Shown: positions 18,630-27,211 of the stretch, one piece after another | Layout: each line of letters opens with the position of its first letter | Position numbering within the stretch: the stretch's first letter is position 1 | DNA from: Hoeflea sp. | GTDB taxonomy: Bacteria > Pseudomonadota > Alphaproteobacteria > Rhizobiales > Rhizobiaceae | Length of the DNA stretch: 54,187 nucleotides | Direction of reading: 5' to 3' | Assembly (NCBI RefSeq): GCF_030682515.1 | Contig: NZ_JAUXOD010000089.1 | Span: 1-54,187 of the forward strand | The notes under the pieces: model-generated | What the model was told of the DNA's origin: nothing | What the model saw: the letters and a program-made list of their open reading frames with translations, nothing else | Database searches by the model: none | Made by a program: the position numbers and the translations under genes

Positions 18630-20051
18630 TCACCATTCCGCGGACGACGTCCCCAGATCCGAAGCCGGCCGGTCCCAGCGCACCTTGGCCTCCCCGAGCC
18701 CAAGCGCCGGCTTGAGCCTCAAGGCTGGACCCCAGTCGGTCATCTCGATGAAGTCGGAATAATCCGCCGCCTCCGGCCTGCCGATCGGATGAGCGACCGG
18801 GCCTTGCGGATAGTCGGCCAGGAACCCGCCGACGCGGGCCAGCGAGGTGCGCCACCGCGACCCCGTCCCATGGGAGTGCCGCAGGACGAGCCCGCGCAGG
18901 GTCGCCGCGGCGAGCAGATAGCCCGCGCCATGATCGAGCGCCTGCACCGGCAGCGGCACGGGCCGGTCCGTTTGAGCCTGGGTCATGCCGGCATGTGCGA
19001 TCCCCGAACTCATCTGCACCAGGCTGTCAAAGCCGCGCCGGCCGGCCCACGGCCCGGTCCACCCATAGGCGTTGAGCGAGACGTCGACCAGCCCTGGATT
19101 GAGGCTGGCGCGAACATCCCGGCCAAGCCCCAGGGCCTCGAGCGCATCGGCACGGTAGCCATGCGCCAGCACATCGGCGCGGGCGAGCAGCGCCTTGAAC
19201 CGGTCCCGGCCGCCCGCATCCTTGAGGTCCAGCCGGGCGCAGCGCTTGCCGGGCGTCACCTCGGGGATCACCGCGCCCTCGTCCCAGCCGGGCGGGTCGA
19301 TGCGCAGTACATCGGCGCCGAAGCCCGCGAGAAACCGCGTCCCAACCGGGCCCGCCAGCACCCGCGTCAGGTCCAGCACCCTGATGCCCGCGAGCGGCCG
19401 CGCCGCGTCGAACTGGTTCGCAAAGGCTCTGGCGCCCCCGCCGACATCCATCCGCATCAGCGGCTCGGCCAGCACCGCGCGTCCCTGCCTATGCTTCGCC
19501 CAGTCGCCGCGGCTCCGCATGACCGCCGCGCATCCGCCCGCCGCCACGATCGCCGTCTCGAGCACGTCGCCGCGCCATCCGGCCACGGCGGCCTCCACCG
19601 CCGCCCGTTCCAGGCCGGCTGCGGGCGCAACGCCCAGAACGGACAAGGCCGCCGCGCGGTGCGCGCGCGCATTGGTGTGCAGCCGGATCCAGCCGTCGGC
19701 GGCCGGGTAATCCCCGGCGATCGCATCCCAAACCGAAGGCAGCTCCCAGCCCTGCGGTGCAATGGAGAAGGAAAACCACAGCGACGCCAGCCGCCGGTCG
19801 ACGGTGAGATCCGGAACCCTCCCCGTTCTGAGGCCGGTCCATTCGGCAAGCGCCAGTCCCGCCGATGCGGTTGTCGCCGCCGCGAAATCGCTCACGGCGA
19901 AGACCGAGGCGAGCGAACCGCCGCCGCTCATCTCGACTCCTTGCGTCAACTCGGGCTTGCCCCCGAGCGCGCTCCACAGCCGCGCCAGCATCAGCCGGTC
20001 CAACGGAATGGTGCCGGTTCCGGTCCCGTCAATGGTCTCGAAATGTCTCAT
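18630..20051 (-). CDS. Class III CoA-transferase (CaiB/BaiF family)
   Basis: About 473 residues. The C-terminal half is a standard CaiB/BaiF domain: GIRVLDLTRVLAGPVGTRFLAGFGADVL quoted in part as RVLDLTRVLAGPVGTRFLA, then LDLKDAGGR and LNAYGWTGPWAGRRGFDSLV. The expected catalytic Asp would fall near that region. The N-terminal half is a degenerate second CaiB-like lobe. The start follows GGGAG by 7 nt. It is divergent from a citrate-synthase-like gene and upstream of a TRAP transporter, so it may activate an imported acid by CoA transfer. Confidence 0.84.
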   Translation of the reverse strand: MRHFETIDGTGTGTIPLDRLMLARLWSALGGKPELTQGVEMSGGGSLASVFAVSDFAAATTASAGLALAEWTGLRTGRVPDLTVDRRLASLWFSFSIAPQGWELPSVWDAIAGDYPAADGWIRLHTNARAHRAAALSVLGVAPAAGLERAAVEAAVAGWRGDVLETAIVAAGGCAAVMRSRGDWAKHRQGRAVLAEPLMRMDVGGGARAFANQFDAARPLAGIRVLDLTRVLAGPVGTRFLAGFGADVLRIDPPGWDEGAVIPEVTPGKRCARLDLKDAGGRDRFKALLARADVLAHGYRADALEALGLGRDVRASLNPGLVDVSLNAYGWTGPWAGRRGFDSLVQMSSGIAHAGMTQAQTDRPVPLPVQALDHGAGYLLAAATLRGLVLRHSHGTGSRWRTSLARVGGFLADYPQGPVAHPIGRPEAADYSDFIEMTDWGPALRLKPALGLGEAKVRWDRPASDLGTSSAEW

Positions 20052-20125
20052 GGCAAGGCTCCCTTCCTTGGCTCCGATCAGCAGTCCGGGCTTCACACAA
20101 TCGCCAAACCCAGATATCGTCAATA

Positions 20126-20142
20126 TTGATCATTTGAATCAA
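20126..20142. promoter_or_regulatory. Possible operator in CoA-transferase/citrate-synthase-like divergent promoter
   Basis: TTGAT-N7-ATCAA, five-bp inverted half-sites in the 107-bp gap between divergent genes, 17 nt before the citrate-synthase-like start. It would suit the HTH at that protein's N-terminus. Short and imperfect, so tentative. Confidence 0.35.
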
Positions 20143-20158
20143 CCATGGGTACTTCGCG

Positions 20159-21337
20159 ATGGCGGATTACATCGATGCGGCCGAAGCGGCCCGTCGCCTG
20201 GGCGTCTCCCGGCAAAGCCTTTACGCCTATGTCAGCCGCGGCCTGATCAAGGCGGCGCCGGCGCAGGATCCGCGCCAGAGCCGGTACCTCGCCTCGGCCG
20301 TCGATCAGCTGGCCGAGACCCGGCGGCGCGGCCGCAAGCCGAAGGAGATCGCCAAGGCGACGCTGGACTGGGGCATGCCGGTGCTCGAATCCGCACTGAC
20401 GCTGATCGAGGATGGACAACTCTCCCATCGCGGCCGCGACGCGGTCGAGCTTTCGCGCACCGCCACGCTCGAAGAGACCGCAGCGCTCCTGTGGACCATC
20501 CCCGCCAGGGCCGCCTTCCCGCGCCGCGCGCCGGCCAGCCTCAAGGCCTATGCCGGCCTGCTCGACCAGGCCCGGACAGCGCCCGCCGGCGACACGCTGC
20601 TGCCGCTGTTCGCGGTCGCTGCATCGGAAGAGGCGACCTCCGCCTGGCGCAGCGATGCCGGAACACTCGCCCACGGCGCAGGCGATCTGGTGCGGCTCAT
20701 GGCGGCGGCGGCGCTGCGCCAGGCTCCAGCCTCCGCGCCGATCCATCAGCAGCTCGCCTCCGCCTGGGGCGTGGAAGCCTTGCAGGCCGGCCTGATCCGC
20801 CAGGCTTTGGTGCTGTGCGCCGATCACGAACTCAATGCCTCGAGCTTCACCGCCCGTTGCGTCGCCTCCACCGGAGCATCGCTGAAAGCCTCGGTCGTCG
20901 CGGCGTTGGCGGCCTTGAGCGGCGTTCGCCACGGCGCTGTGACCACGCGTATCGAGCGCCTGTGGGACACGCTCGATCCGGACGATCCCGGCAGAGGCCT
21001 GAGCGAGCGGCTGAAGGCAGGCGAGGAGATCCCCGGTTTCGGCCATCCGCTCTACCCCAACGGAGATATCCGCGCCCGCGCGCTGCTGTCCGCCATCAGC
21101 CCGGACTTCGGGCCCGCCACGCGCTTCGCCGACGCCGTCAGGCAGCTCACAGGCCAGGATCCGTCGATCGATTTTGCTTTGGTGGCCCTGCGCCGCCATC
21201 TCGGCCTGCCCGAGGGCGCGGCCTTCCTGCTGTTTGCCATCGGCCGCTCGGTGGGCTGGATCGCCCACGGGCTTGAGCAGCGCGCCACAGGCCAGCTCAT
21301 CCGGCCGCGCGCGCTCTACACCGGCGAGCGGCCGTGA
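20159..21337 (+). CDS. Citrate-synthase-like protein with N-terminal HTH
   Basis: 392 residues. Residues 1-70 form a MerR/excisionase-type HTH (AAEAARRLGVSRQSLYAYVSRGLI) followed by a basic GRKPK stretch; the rest is a citrate-synthase fold. The catalytic positions seem kept: H258 in VRHGA, H296 in GFGHPLYPN and D338 in SIDFA, with a further conserved H223. It could condense an acyl-CoA with an oxo acid, or act as a metabolite-sensing regulator, or both. HTH-citrate-synthase proteins are known from genome annotation, but their role is poorly defined. It is divergent from a CoA-transferase gene. Confidence 0.86.
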   Translation: MADYIDAAEAARRLGVSRQSLYAYVSRGLIKAAPAQDPRQSRYLASAVDQLAETRRRGRKPKEIAKATLDWGMPVLESALTLIEDGQLSHRGRDAVELSRTATLEETAALLWTIPARAAFPRRAPASLKAYAGLLDQARTAPAGDTLLPLFAVAASEEATSAWRSDAGTLAHGAGDLVRLMAAAALRQAPASAPIHQQLASAWGVEALQAGLIRQALVLCADHELNASSFTARCVASTGASLKASVVAALAALSGVRHGAVTTRIERLWDTLDPDDPGRGLSERLKAGEEIPGFGHPLYPNGDIRARALLSAISPDFGPATRFADAVRQLTGQDPSIDFALVALRRHLGLPEGAAFLLFAIGRSVGWIAHGLEQRATGQLIRPRALYTGERP

Positions 21338-21501
21338 CCGGCAGCGGCGGAGAATGAACGGAAGGCAAGTATAGGGCGTCAGAACAAGACCTGAGTTCTG
21401 CCTGTAGATACGGGCGATCCCTCATACTTTAGCGGCTTGTGAAAAGGTTCTCTTGCTGGCACCTTGCTAACGTATGAATCACATCGCAGGGGAGAAAGCG
21501 C

Positions 21502-21678
21502 ATGGCTCATAAATTCGAGATCTACAAGGACAAGGCTGGCGAATACCGGGTTCGCTTCAAGTACAACAGCGAGATCATGTTCTCGACGGAAGGCTATTCG
21601 AGCAAGGCCAGCGCTCAGAACGCCATCAACTCGATCAAGAAGAACGGTCCCGACGCCCCCGTCGAAGACAACAGCTGA
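21502..21678 (+). CDS. Small DUF1508 (YegP-like) protein
   Basis: A 58-residue protein, MAHKFEIYKDKAGEYRVRF followed by a YSSKASAQNAINSIKKN segment, which is the DUF1508/YegP repeat (one copy; E. coli YegP has two). GGGGAG lies 9 nt before the ATG. Function unknown; the fold is a small beta-rich domain. A palindromic repeat begins 18 nt after its stop. Confidence 0.85.
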   Translation: MAHKFEIYKDKAGEYRVRFKYNSEIMFSTEGYSSKASAQNAINSIKKNGPDAPVEDNS

Positions 21679-21696
21679 GACGCAAGGGGGAAGCCC

Positions 21697-21745
21697 GGGG
21701 ACAGTTTACTTTTTCGGGGGAAGCCCGAAAAAGTAAACTGTCCCC
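21697..21745. repeat. Dispersed palindromic element, copy 1
   Basis: A perfect 22-bp inverted repeat with a 5-nt loop, left arm starting GGGGACAGTTTACTTTTTC. It fills the gap between two convergent genes, 18 nt from the DUF1508 stop and 4 nt from the TetR-gene stop. The family recurs at four other sites here. It looks like a REP-type element and would form a strong hairpin in either transcript. Confidence 0.9.
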
Positions 21746-21749
21746 GACT

Positions 21750-22352
21750 TCATTCACAGACCTTGGGCAGCCCGCCGATCACCAGGTCGGTGACGATGTC
21801 CGCATAGGCGTCGCGGTCGATCGGGCCGCCCGGCCGGTGCCAGAGATAGAACCAGTTGAGCATGCCGAACACCGACATGGTCACCGGCCCAACAAGGTCT
21901 GGCCGGCCGGAGAACCGGTCCGGCTCGATCGCCCGCACGGCCTCGGACATGGCCGTCACCAGCCGCCGCTGCAGCGCCCGCAAATGTCTCTGGTCGTCCT
22001 CGGGCAGCGAGGACAGCGCCTCAAGCTGCACCTTGTGCTCGGCATCGGAATCCCGGTAGGCCACCAGGATCGCCCGGATCAGCGCGCGCAGCCGCGATTG
22101 CGGCGTGCCCGGCTCGGCGGCCGCCGCCTCCACCACCGTCACCAGCGCGGTCAGATGCGTGTCGAGGATGTCGAACAGCAGCGCGTCCTTGGACGGATAA
22201 TAATGATAGATCAAGGCCTTGGAGACGCCGCACGCTTCCGCCAGCTTGCCCATCGAGGCCCGGTCGAAGCCGTTCTCGGCAAAGAACCTGGCCGCAGTGT
22301 GCAGGATCGCCTCGCGCTTGGCTTCATGGTCCTTGGCGATGGTCCGGGCCAT
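21750..22352 (-). CDS. TetR/AcrR regulator, probable PaaR-like
   Basis: 200 residues: TetR HTH at 10-57 (AARFFAENGFDRASMGKLAE, then ACGVSKALIYHYYPSKDALL) and a KstR2/PaaR-like ligand domain ending LNWFYLWHRPGGPID. It lies 3 nt after paaK on the same strand, so it is probably the last gene of a paaG-paaI-paaK-regulator operon. Related regulators repress phenylacetate or fatty-acid degradation and respond to acyl-CoA; here phenylacetyl-CoA is the obvious candidate ligand. PaaX, encoded 26 kb away, is a second paa regulator. Confidence 0.85.
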   Translation of the reverse strand: MARTIAKDHEAKREAILHTAARFFAENGFDRASMGKLAEACGVSKALIYHYYPSKDALLFDILDTHLTALVTVVEAAAAEPGTPQSRLRALIRAILVAYRDSDAEHKVQLEALSSLPEDDQRHLRALQRRLVTAMSEAVRAIEPDRFSGRPDLVGPVTMSVFGMLNWFYLWHRPGGPIDRDAYADIVTDLVIGGLPKVCE

Positions 22353-22355
22353 GGC

Positions 22356-23666
22356 TCAGGCTTTCGGCCGGTTGTCGACCACGCGCTTGGCCTTGCCCTC
22401 GGAACGCGCCACCTGGCCGGGCTCGGTCACGTCGATCCGGGCGCTGACGCCCACCGTGCTCTTGATGTGGTGCGCCAGTTCGCGCGCCGAGGCCGCACGC
22501 GCCTCCGCATCGGCCGCGGCCAGCGTGCATTCCACATGCACGGTCATGTCGTCCATGCGGCCGGTGCGGCTCAATTCAATCTGGAAATGCGGCGCGAGCC
22601 CTGCGCATTTGAGGATCTGCTCCTCGATCTGGGTCGGAAACACATTGACGCCGCGCAGGATGATCATGTCGTCCGACCGCCCGGTGATCTTCTCCATCCG
22701 CCGCATCGAACGCGCGGTGCCGGGCAAGAGTCGCGTCAGGTCGCGGGTGCGGTAACGCACCATCGGTAGCGCCTCCTTCGACAGCGTCGTGAACACCAGC
22801 TCGCCCATCTCTCCGTCCGGCAGCACCTCGCCGGTGACCGGGTCGATGATCTCGGGGTAGAAATGATCCTCCCAGATATGCAGCCCGTCCTTGGTCTCGA
22901 CGCATTCATTGGCCACGCCCGGCCCCATGATTTCCGAAAGCCCGTAGATATCGACGGCATGCATGTCGAAGGCCTGCTCGATCTCGCTGCGCATCGAATT
23001 GGTCCAGGGCTCTGCGCCGAAGATGCCGACGGCGAGCGAACTCTCGCGCGGATCGATCCCCTTGCGGCGGAACTCGTCCAGGATCGACAGCATGTAGGAC
23101 GGCGTCACCATGATCACGCGCGGCTTGAAATCGTCAATCAGCGAGACCTGCCGTTCGGTCATGCCGCCCGACACCGGCACCACCGTGCAGCCGAGCCGCT
23201 CGGCGCCGTAGTGGGCGCCCAGTCCGCCGGTGAACAGCCCGTAGCCATAGGCCACATGGACGATATCGCCCGGCCGTCCGCCGGATGCGCGGATCGACCG
23301 CGCCACCAGGTCCGACCATGTGTCGATGTCGCGCGCGGTGTAGCCCACGACCGTCGGCTTGCCGGTGGTGCCCGACGAGCCGTGCAGCCGCGCGATCTGG
23401 TCACGCGGCACCGCGAACAGTCCGAACGGATAGTTGTCCCTCAGGTCATGCTTGGTGGTGAACGGGAACTTTGCAAGATCCGCGAGCGTCCTGAGATCGT
23501 TGGGATGCACGCCCTTGGCATCAAACGACGCCTTGTAATGCGGCACATTCTCATAGGCGTGCATCAGCGACCATTTCATGCGCGCAAGCTGCAGCGCCGC
23601 GATCTCATCACGCGAGGCGATCTCGATCGGATCAAGGCTCGCCCGTGCGGGCGTCAAGTCAAGCAT
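22356..23666 (-). CDS. paaK: Phenylacetate-CoA ligase PaaK
   Basis: 436 residues of the AMP-forming phenylacetate-CoA ligase family. Motifs include SSGTTGKPTVVGYT, YGLSEIMGPGV, RYRTRDLTRL and the C-terminal GRSDDMIILRGVNVFP. It activates phenylacetate to phenylacetyl-CoA, the first pathway step. The chosen ATG (MLDLTPA) follows AGGAG by 7 nt; an earlier in-frame start adds a non-conserved arginine-rich tail. It shares an operon with paaG, paaI and the TetR gene. Confidence 0.96.
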   Translation of the reverse strand: MLDLTPARASLDPIEIASRDEIAALQLARMKWSLMHAYENVPHYKASFDAKGVHPNDLRTLADLAKFPFTTKHDLRDNYPFGLFAVPRDQIARLHGSSGTTGKPTVVGYTARDIDTWSDLVARSIRASGGRPGDIVHVAYGYGLFTGGLGAHYGAERLGCTVVPVSGGMTERQVSLIDDFKPRVIMVTPSYMLSILDEFRRKGIDPRESSLAVGIFGAEPWTNSMRSEIEQAFDMHAVDIYGLSEIMGPGVANECVETKDGLHIWEDHFYPEIIDPVTGEVLPDGEMGELVFTTLSKEALPMVRYRTRDLTRLLPGTARSMRRMEKITGRSDDMIILRGVNVFPTQIEEQILKCAGLAPHFQIELSRTGRMDDMTVHVECTLAAADAEARAASARELAHHIKSTVGVSARIDVTEPGQVARSEGKAKRVVDNRPKA

Positions 23667-23744
23667 GGGATTCTCCTGCATTCCCCGGGACCGCGGCGCA
23701 TCTGCGCCCCGCACCCGCTCCAAAACTCCATGCGCTGCCGCCCC

Positions 23745-24188
23745 TCAGGCGGAAGGCTCGTCGAAATGCGTTCCCGCGACCGTCCGCGACAGTCCTCGGA
23801 ATTCGGCGATGGCCACGCCGTCGTCCCGGCTCACCGTCACGTCGTAGATCCCCGAGCGTCCGGCGAGCGTGACCTCGCGCGCTTCGGCCGTCAGCCGGTC
23901 GCCCTCCCGTCCAGGCGCCAGGAACGTCACCGAGCAATGCTGCGCCACCGTCACGGTGTTGTAGCTGTTGCAGGCGAACGCGAAGGCGCTGTCGGCCAGC
24001 GTGAAGATCGCGCCGCCATGGCAGGATCCGTGGCCGTTGAGATGATCCTTGCGCACCAGCATCGAGATCGTCGCCCTGCCCGGCCCTACCACCTCGATTT
24101 TCATGCCGTAAGCCTTGCTCATGTGGTCGTCGGTCCACATCGCGGCGGAGGATTTTTCGGCCCGTTCCTGATCCGAGATCACGCTCAT
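23745..24188 (-). CDS. paaI: Hotdog-fold thioesterase PaaI
   Basis: 147 residues of the PaaI thioesterase family with the signature HLNGHGSCHGGAIFTLADSAFAFA, seen as HLNGHGSCHGGAIF followed by TLADSAFA. It hydrolyses hydroxyphenylacetyl-CoA and similar thioesters, which rescues CoA from dead-end products. Its ATG overlaps the TGA of paaG (ATGA). The 78-nt gap to paaK is small enough for cotranscription. Confidence 0.94.
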   Translation of the reverse strand: MSVISDQERAEKSSAAMWTDDHMSKAYGMKIEVVGPGRATISMLVRKDHLNGHGSCHGGAIFTLADSAFAFACNSYNTVTVAQHCSVTFLAPGREGDRLTAEAREVTLAGRSGIYDVTVSRDDGVAIAEFRGLSRTVAGTHFDEPSA

Positions 24189-24976
24189 GGCTTGCCACCG
24201 AACTGGGGCTCGCGCTTGCCGAGGAACGCGCGCACGCCCTCGGCGTAATCGGCCGACCGCCCGGCGTCGCGCTGCGTCGCGGCCTCGAGGTCGAGATGCG
24301 GGTCGAGCTCCTGGCCGGCCGCTTGCTGGATCAGGCTCTTCATCTTTCCAAGCCCGAAGGTCGGCCCGGCCGCAAGCCTGGCGGCGAGCGCGCGGGCTTC
24401 GATCATGAGTTCGCCATCGTCATGCACCTTCCAGATCATGCCCCAATGCTCAGCGCGCTCCGCCGTCACCGGTTCGGCGGTCATGGCGATCGCCTTGGCG
24501 CGCGCCTCGCCGATCAGCCGCGGCAGCATCCAGGAGCCGCCCGCATCGGGGATGAGGCCGACGCGCGCAAACGACTGGATGAACTTGGCGCTCCGTGCCG
24601 CGAGCACGATGTCGCAGGCGAGCGCCAGATTGGCCCCCGCGCCCGCCGCGACGCCGTTGACGGCACAGACGACCGGCTTCTCCAGCGACCGGATGCGGCG
24701 GATCAGCGGATTGTAGAACCGGATCAGCGTGTCGCCGAGATCGGGCGGCCCGCCCATCTTGTCGGGATCGCGCGCACTCAGGTCCTGGCCCGCGCAGAAG
24801 CCGCGGCCCGCGCCGGTGAGCAGCACCGCCCGGCAGCGCGCATCGTCGCGCGCCAGGTCGAAACACCGGGCCAGCGCCCCATGCATCTCGTCATTGAAGG
24901 AATTCAGACGATCCGGCCGGTTGAGCGTGATTTCCAGCACGCCGCCGCTCCAGGACTGCAAAACCGTTTCATCCAT
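24185..24976 (-). CDS. paaG: 1,2-epoxyphenylacetyl-CoA isomerase PaaG
   Basis: 263 residues of the crotonase family, closely resembling E. coli PaaG: NRPDRLNSFNDEMH, LLTGAGRGFCAGQDL, VCAVNGVAAGAGANLA and the active-site region SFARVGLIPDAGGSW. It converts the ring epoxide made by PaaABCE to an oxepin-CoA. AGGAGG lies 9 nt before this ATG, which also gives the conserved start. It is the first gene of the leftward paa operon, divergent from the fused hydratase-dehydrogenase gene. Confidence 0.95.
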   Translation of the reverse strand: MDETVLQSWSGGVLEITLNRPDRLNSFNDEMHGALARCFDLARDDARCRAVLLTGAGRGFCAGQDLSARDPDKMGGPPDLGDTLIRFYNPLIRRIRSLEKPVVCAVNGVAAGAGANLALACDIVLAARSAKFIQSFARVGLIPDAGGSWMLPRLIGEARAKAIAMTAEPVTAERAEHWGMIWKVHDDGELMIEARALAARLAAGPTFGLGKMKSLIQQAAGQELDPHLDLEAATQRDAGRSADYAEGVRAFLGKREPQFGGKP

Positions 24977-25013
24977 TGCAAAGGTCCTCCTCGAAATAAA
25001 GGGTTGCATAAGC

Positions 25014-25025
25014 CGACCGGTTGGT
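25014..25025. promoter_or_regulatory. Possible regulator site in paa divergent promoter
   Basis: CCGACCGGTTGG, a 12-bp imperfect palindrome (five of six pairs), lies in the 111-bp gap between paaG and the fused hydratase-dehydrogenase gene. The position suits the adjacent PaaR-like TetR regulator. Match to a known site not shown. Confidence 0.4.
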
Positions 25026-25087
25026 CAATTAATAAATCGATCGCCATTCGACTGCGAAATGCCCTGCCTTTTCGAGGAGCCGCCATC

Positions 25088-27151
25088 GTGACCACCGCTT
25101 CCGCCCCCCCAGAAACCGGTTCGGAACAGAAGGTCGTGCATCTGCGCATCGACAACGGCCATGCGCTGGTGACCATCGACAATCCCCCGGTCAACGCCTT
25201 CGCCGTCAGCGTGCGCCGCGGCCTGATGGAGGCCTTGCGCGCGGTCCACGAGGCGGGATGCATCTCCGCCGCGATCGTTTGCGCCGGGCGCACCTTTGTC
25301 GCCGGCGGCGACATCTCGGAATTCGCCGGACCGCCGCCGCTGCCGCACCTGCCCGATGTGCTGGCTGCGATCGAGGCGAGCCCTGTGCCGTTCATTGCCG
25401 TCATGCATGGCACCGTGCTCGGCGGCGGACTGGAACTCGCGCTCGCCTGCGCCTGGCGCATCGCCGACAGCAGGACCAGTTTCGGCCTGCCCGAAGTCAG
25501 TCTCGGCCTGATCCCCGGCGCCGGCGGCACTCAGCGGCTGCCCCGCGTCATCGGCCTCGAACCGGCCGCCCGCATGGCCGCCACCGGCAAGCCGGTCAAT
25601 GCAAGCGCCTTCAAGCAGATGGGCGGGCTTGACCTCGTCTTCGATGGCGATCCGATGACGGCGCTCATGGCCTTCCGCGACACCCTGCCCGCACGCCCGG
25701 TCAACACATCGGAGCGCCCGGTCACGGACGCCGATCTGACCGCGCTCAAGGCCGAGATCGCCAGATCCGCCAAGGGCGCCGACGCCCCGATGATCGCGCT
25801 TGAGACCACGGCACTTGCCGCCACCCTGCCCTTCGCCGAAGGGGCCGCGATCGAACGCCAGACCCATCTTGATCTGCGCCAGAGCGCCCAGTCGCGCGCG
25901 CTTCGGCGGCTGTTCTTCGCCAGCCGCTCGGTCACCCGCCCGGCCCGGCTCAAAGCCATCGAACCGGCCCCGATCGCCCATGTCGCCATCGTCGGCGGCG
26001 GGCTGATGGGCGCGGGCATCGCATCCGCATGTCTCGCAAGCGGCCACCGCGTTACCCTGCTCGAACGCGACATCCAAAGCGCCGAGGCCGGGCGCGACCG
26101 CGTCGCGGACATCATCGCCAAGGACCTCGCCTCCGGCCGCATCTCTGCGGACAAGGCCGAGGCGCGGCACGCTCGGTTCTGTGCCGGCGCCGATTATGCC
26201 GCAGCTTCCGATGCCGACATCGCCATCGAGGCGGTGTTCGAGGATCCGGAGATCAAGCGCGCCGTGTTCAAGCAACTCGCGGATGTCATGGCGGAAACCG
26301 CGCTGATCGCCACCAATACCTCCTATCTCGATCCCAACCGGATCAGCGAAGGCATGCCCGGACCGGAGCGGTTCCTGGGCCTGCATTTCTTCTCGCCCGC
26401 CAACATCATGAAGCTGGTCGAGGTGGTCGGCACCTCGGTGACCTCCGACCGGACCATGGCCACCGCCTTCGCCTTCGCCCGCGGACTCGGCAAGATCCCG
26501 GTCGAGACTGGCGTCTGCGACGGCTTCATCGGCAACCGCATCCTCTCGGCCTATCGCCGCCAGGCCGACTACATGGTCGCCGACGGCGCCTCGCCCTATG
26601 AGGTCGACGCCGCCATGCGCGGCCTCGGCATGCCGATGGGACCCTATGAGTTGCAGGACCTGACCGGCCTGCAGATCAGCTGGGCCAACCGCAAGCGCCA
26701 GCGGGCCGCAGGCACCTGGCCCGGCCGGTATGTCGATATTGCCGACCAGCTCTGCGAGATGGGAAGGCAGGGCCGCGGGAGCCCGATGAAAAAAGGCTGG
26801 TACGACCATACCGGCGGCAAGGGCGAACCCGACCCCGAAATCGAGGCGATGGTCGCAGCCTGGCGCGCCGAGCACGGCACGGCGCAACAGGCTTTTTCCC
26901 GCGACGAGATCGTGCTCGGGATCATGGCGGCCATCGTCAACGAAGCCAGTCTCATCCTCGAGGAAGGGATCGCTTCGAGCGACACCGCCATCGATATCGT
27001 CTGGACCGAGGGCTACGGCTTCCCAAAACACCTGGGCGGCCCGATGTTCTGGGTGGAAGAGGCAGGCATGGACCGCATCCGCGAAGCCTTTGCGAAGATC
27101 GATGCGCAAAGCCCCGGTTCGTGGAAGGCCGCGGCCGCACTGAAGGCATAG
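25088..27151 (+). CDS. Fused enoyl-CoA hydratase / 3-hydroxyacyl-CoA dehydrogenase (PaaF-PaaH-like, FadB/FadJ-type)
   Basis: 687 residues. Residues 1-190 are a crotonase domain (AGRTFVAGGDISEF, GGGLELALACAWRIA, PEVSLGLIPGAGGTQRLP); residues from about 298 are a 3-hydroxyacyl-CoA dehydrogenase with NAD motif VAIVGGGLMGAGIAS, LHFFSPANIMKLVEVV and CDGFIGNR. In the phenylacetate pathway separate PaaF and PaaH do these steps, so this protein may replace both. The start is a GTG with GAGGAG 8 nt upstream; a long in-frame extension upstream is antisense to paaG and unlikely. It leads the paaZ operon. Confidence 0.9.
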   Translation: MTTASAPPETGSEQKVVHLRIDNGHALVTIDNPPVNAFAVSVRRGLMEALRAVHEAGCISAAIVCAGRTFVAGGDISEFAGPPPLPHLPDVLAAIEASPVPFIAVMHGTVLGGGLELALACAWRIADSRTSFGLPEVSLGLIPGAGGTQRLPRVIGLEPAARMAATGKPVNASAFKQMGGLDLVFDGDPMTALMAFRDTLPARPVNTSERPVTDADLTALKAEIARSAKGADAPMIALETTALAATLPFAEGAAIERQTHLDLRQSAQSRALRRLFFASRSVTRPARLKAIEPAPIAHVAIVGGGLMGAGIASACLASGHRVTLLERDIQSAEAGRDRVADIIAKDLASGRISADKAEARHARFCAGADYAAASDADIAIEAVFEDPEIKRAVFKQLADVMAETALIATNTSYLDPNRISEGMPGPERFLGLHFFSPANIMKLVEVVGTSVTSDRTMATAFAFARGLGKIPVETGVCDGFIGNRILSAYRRQADYMVADGASPYEVDAAMRGLGMPMGPYELQDLTGLQISWANRKRQRAAGTWPGRYVDIADQLCEMGRQGRGSPMKKGWYDHTGGKGEPDPEIEAMVAAWRAEHGTAQQAFSRDEIVLGIMAAIVNEASLILEEGIASSDTAIDIVWTEGYGFPKHLGGPMFWVEEAGMDRIREAFAKIDAQSPGSWKAAAALKA

Positions 27152-27211
27152 TCCCAGCGCCGGGTCTTGGTCGCGGGAGATTTGGCGGTTCGCCGCCGGG
27201 AGGAGACAGAC

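Noticed and set aside
24296..25087. N-terminal extension of the fused hydratase-dehydrogenase
   Set aside because: In frame but antisense to paaG and low in complexity; the GTG at 25088 has a strong ribosome site and starts at the domain.
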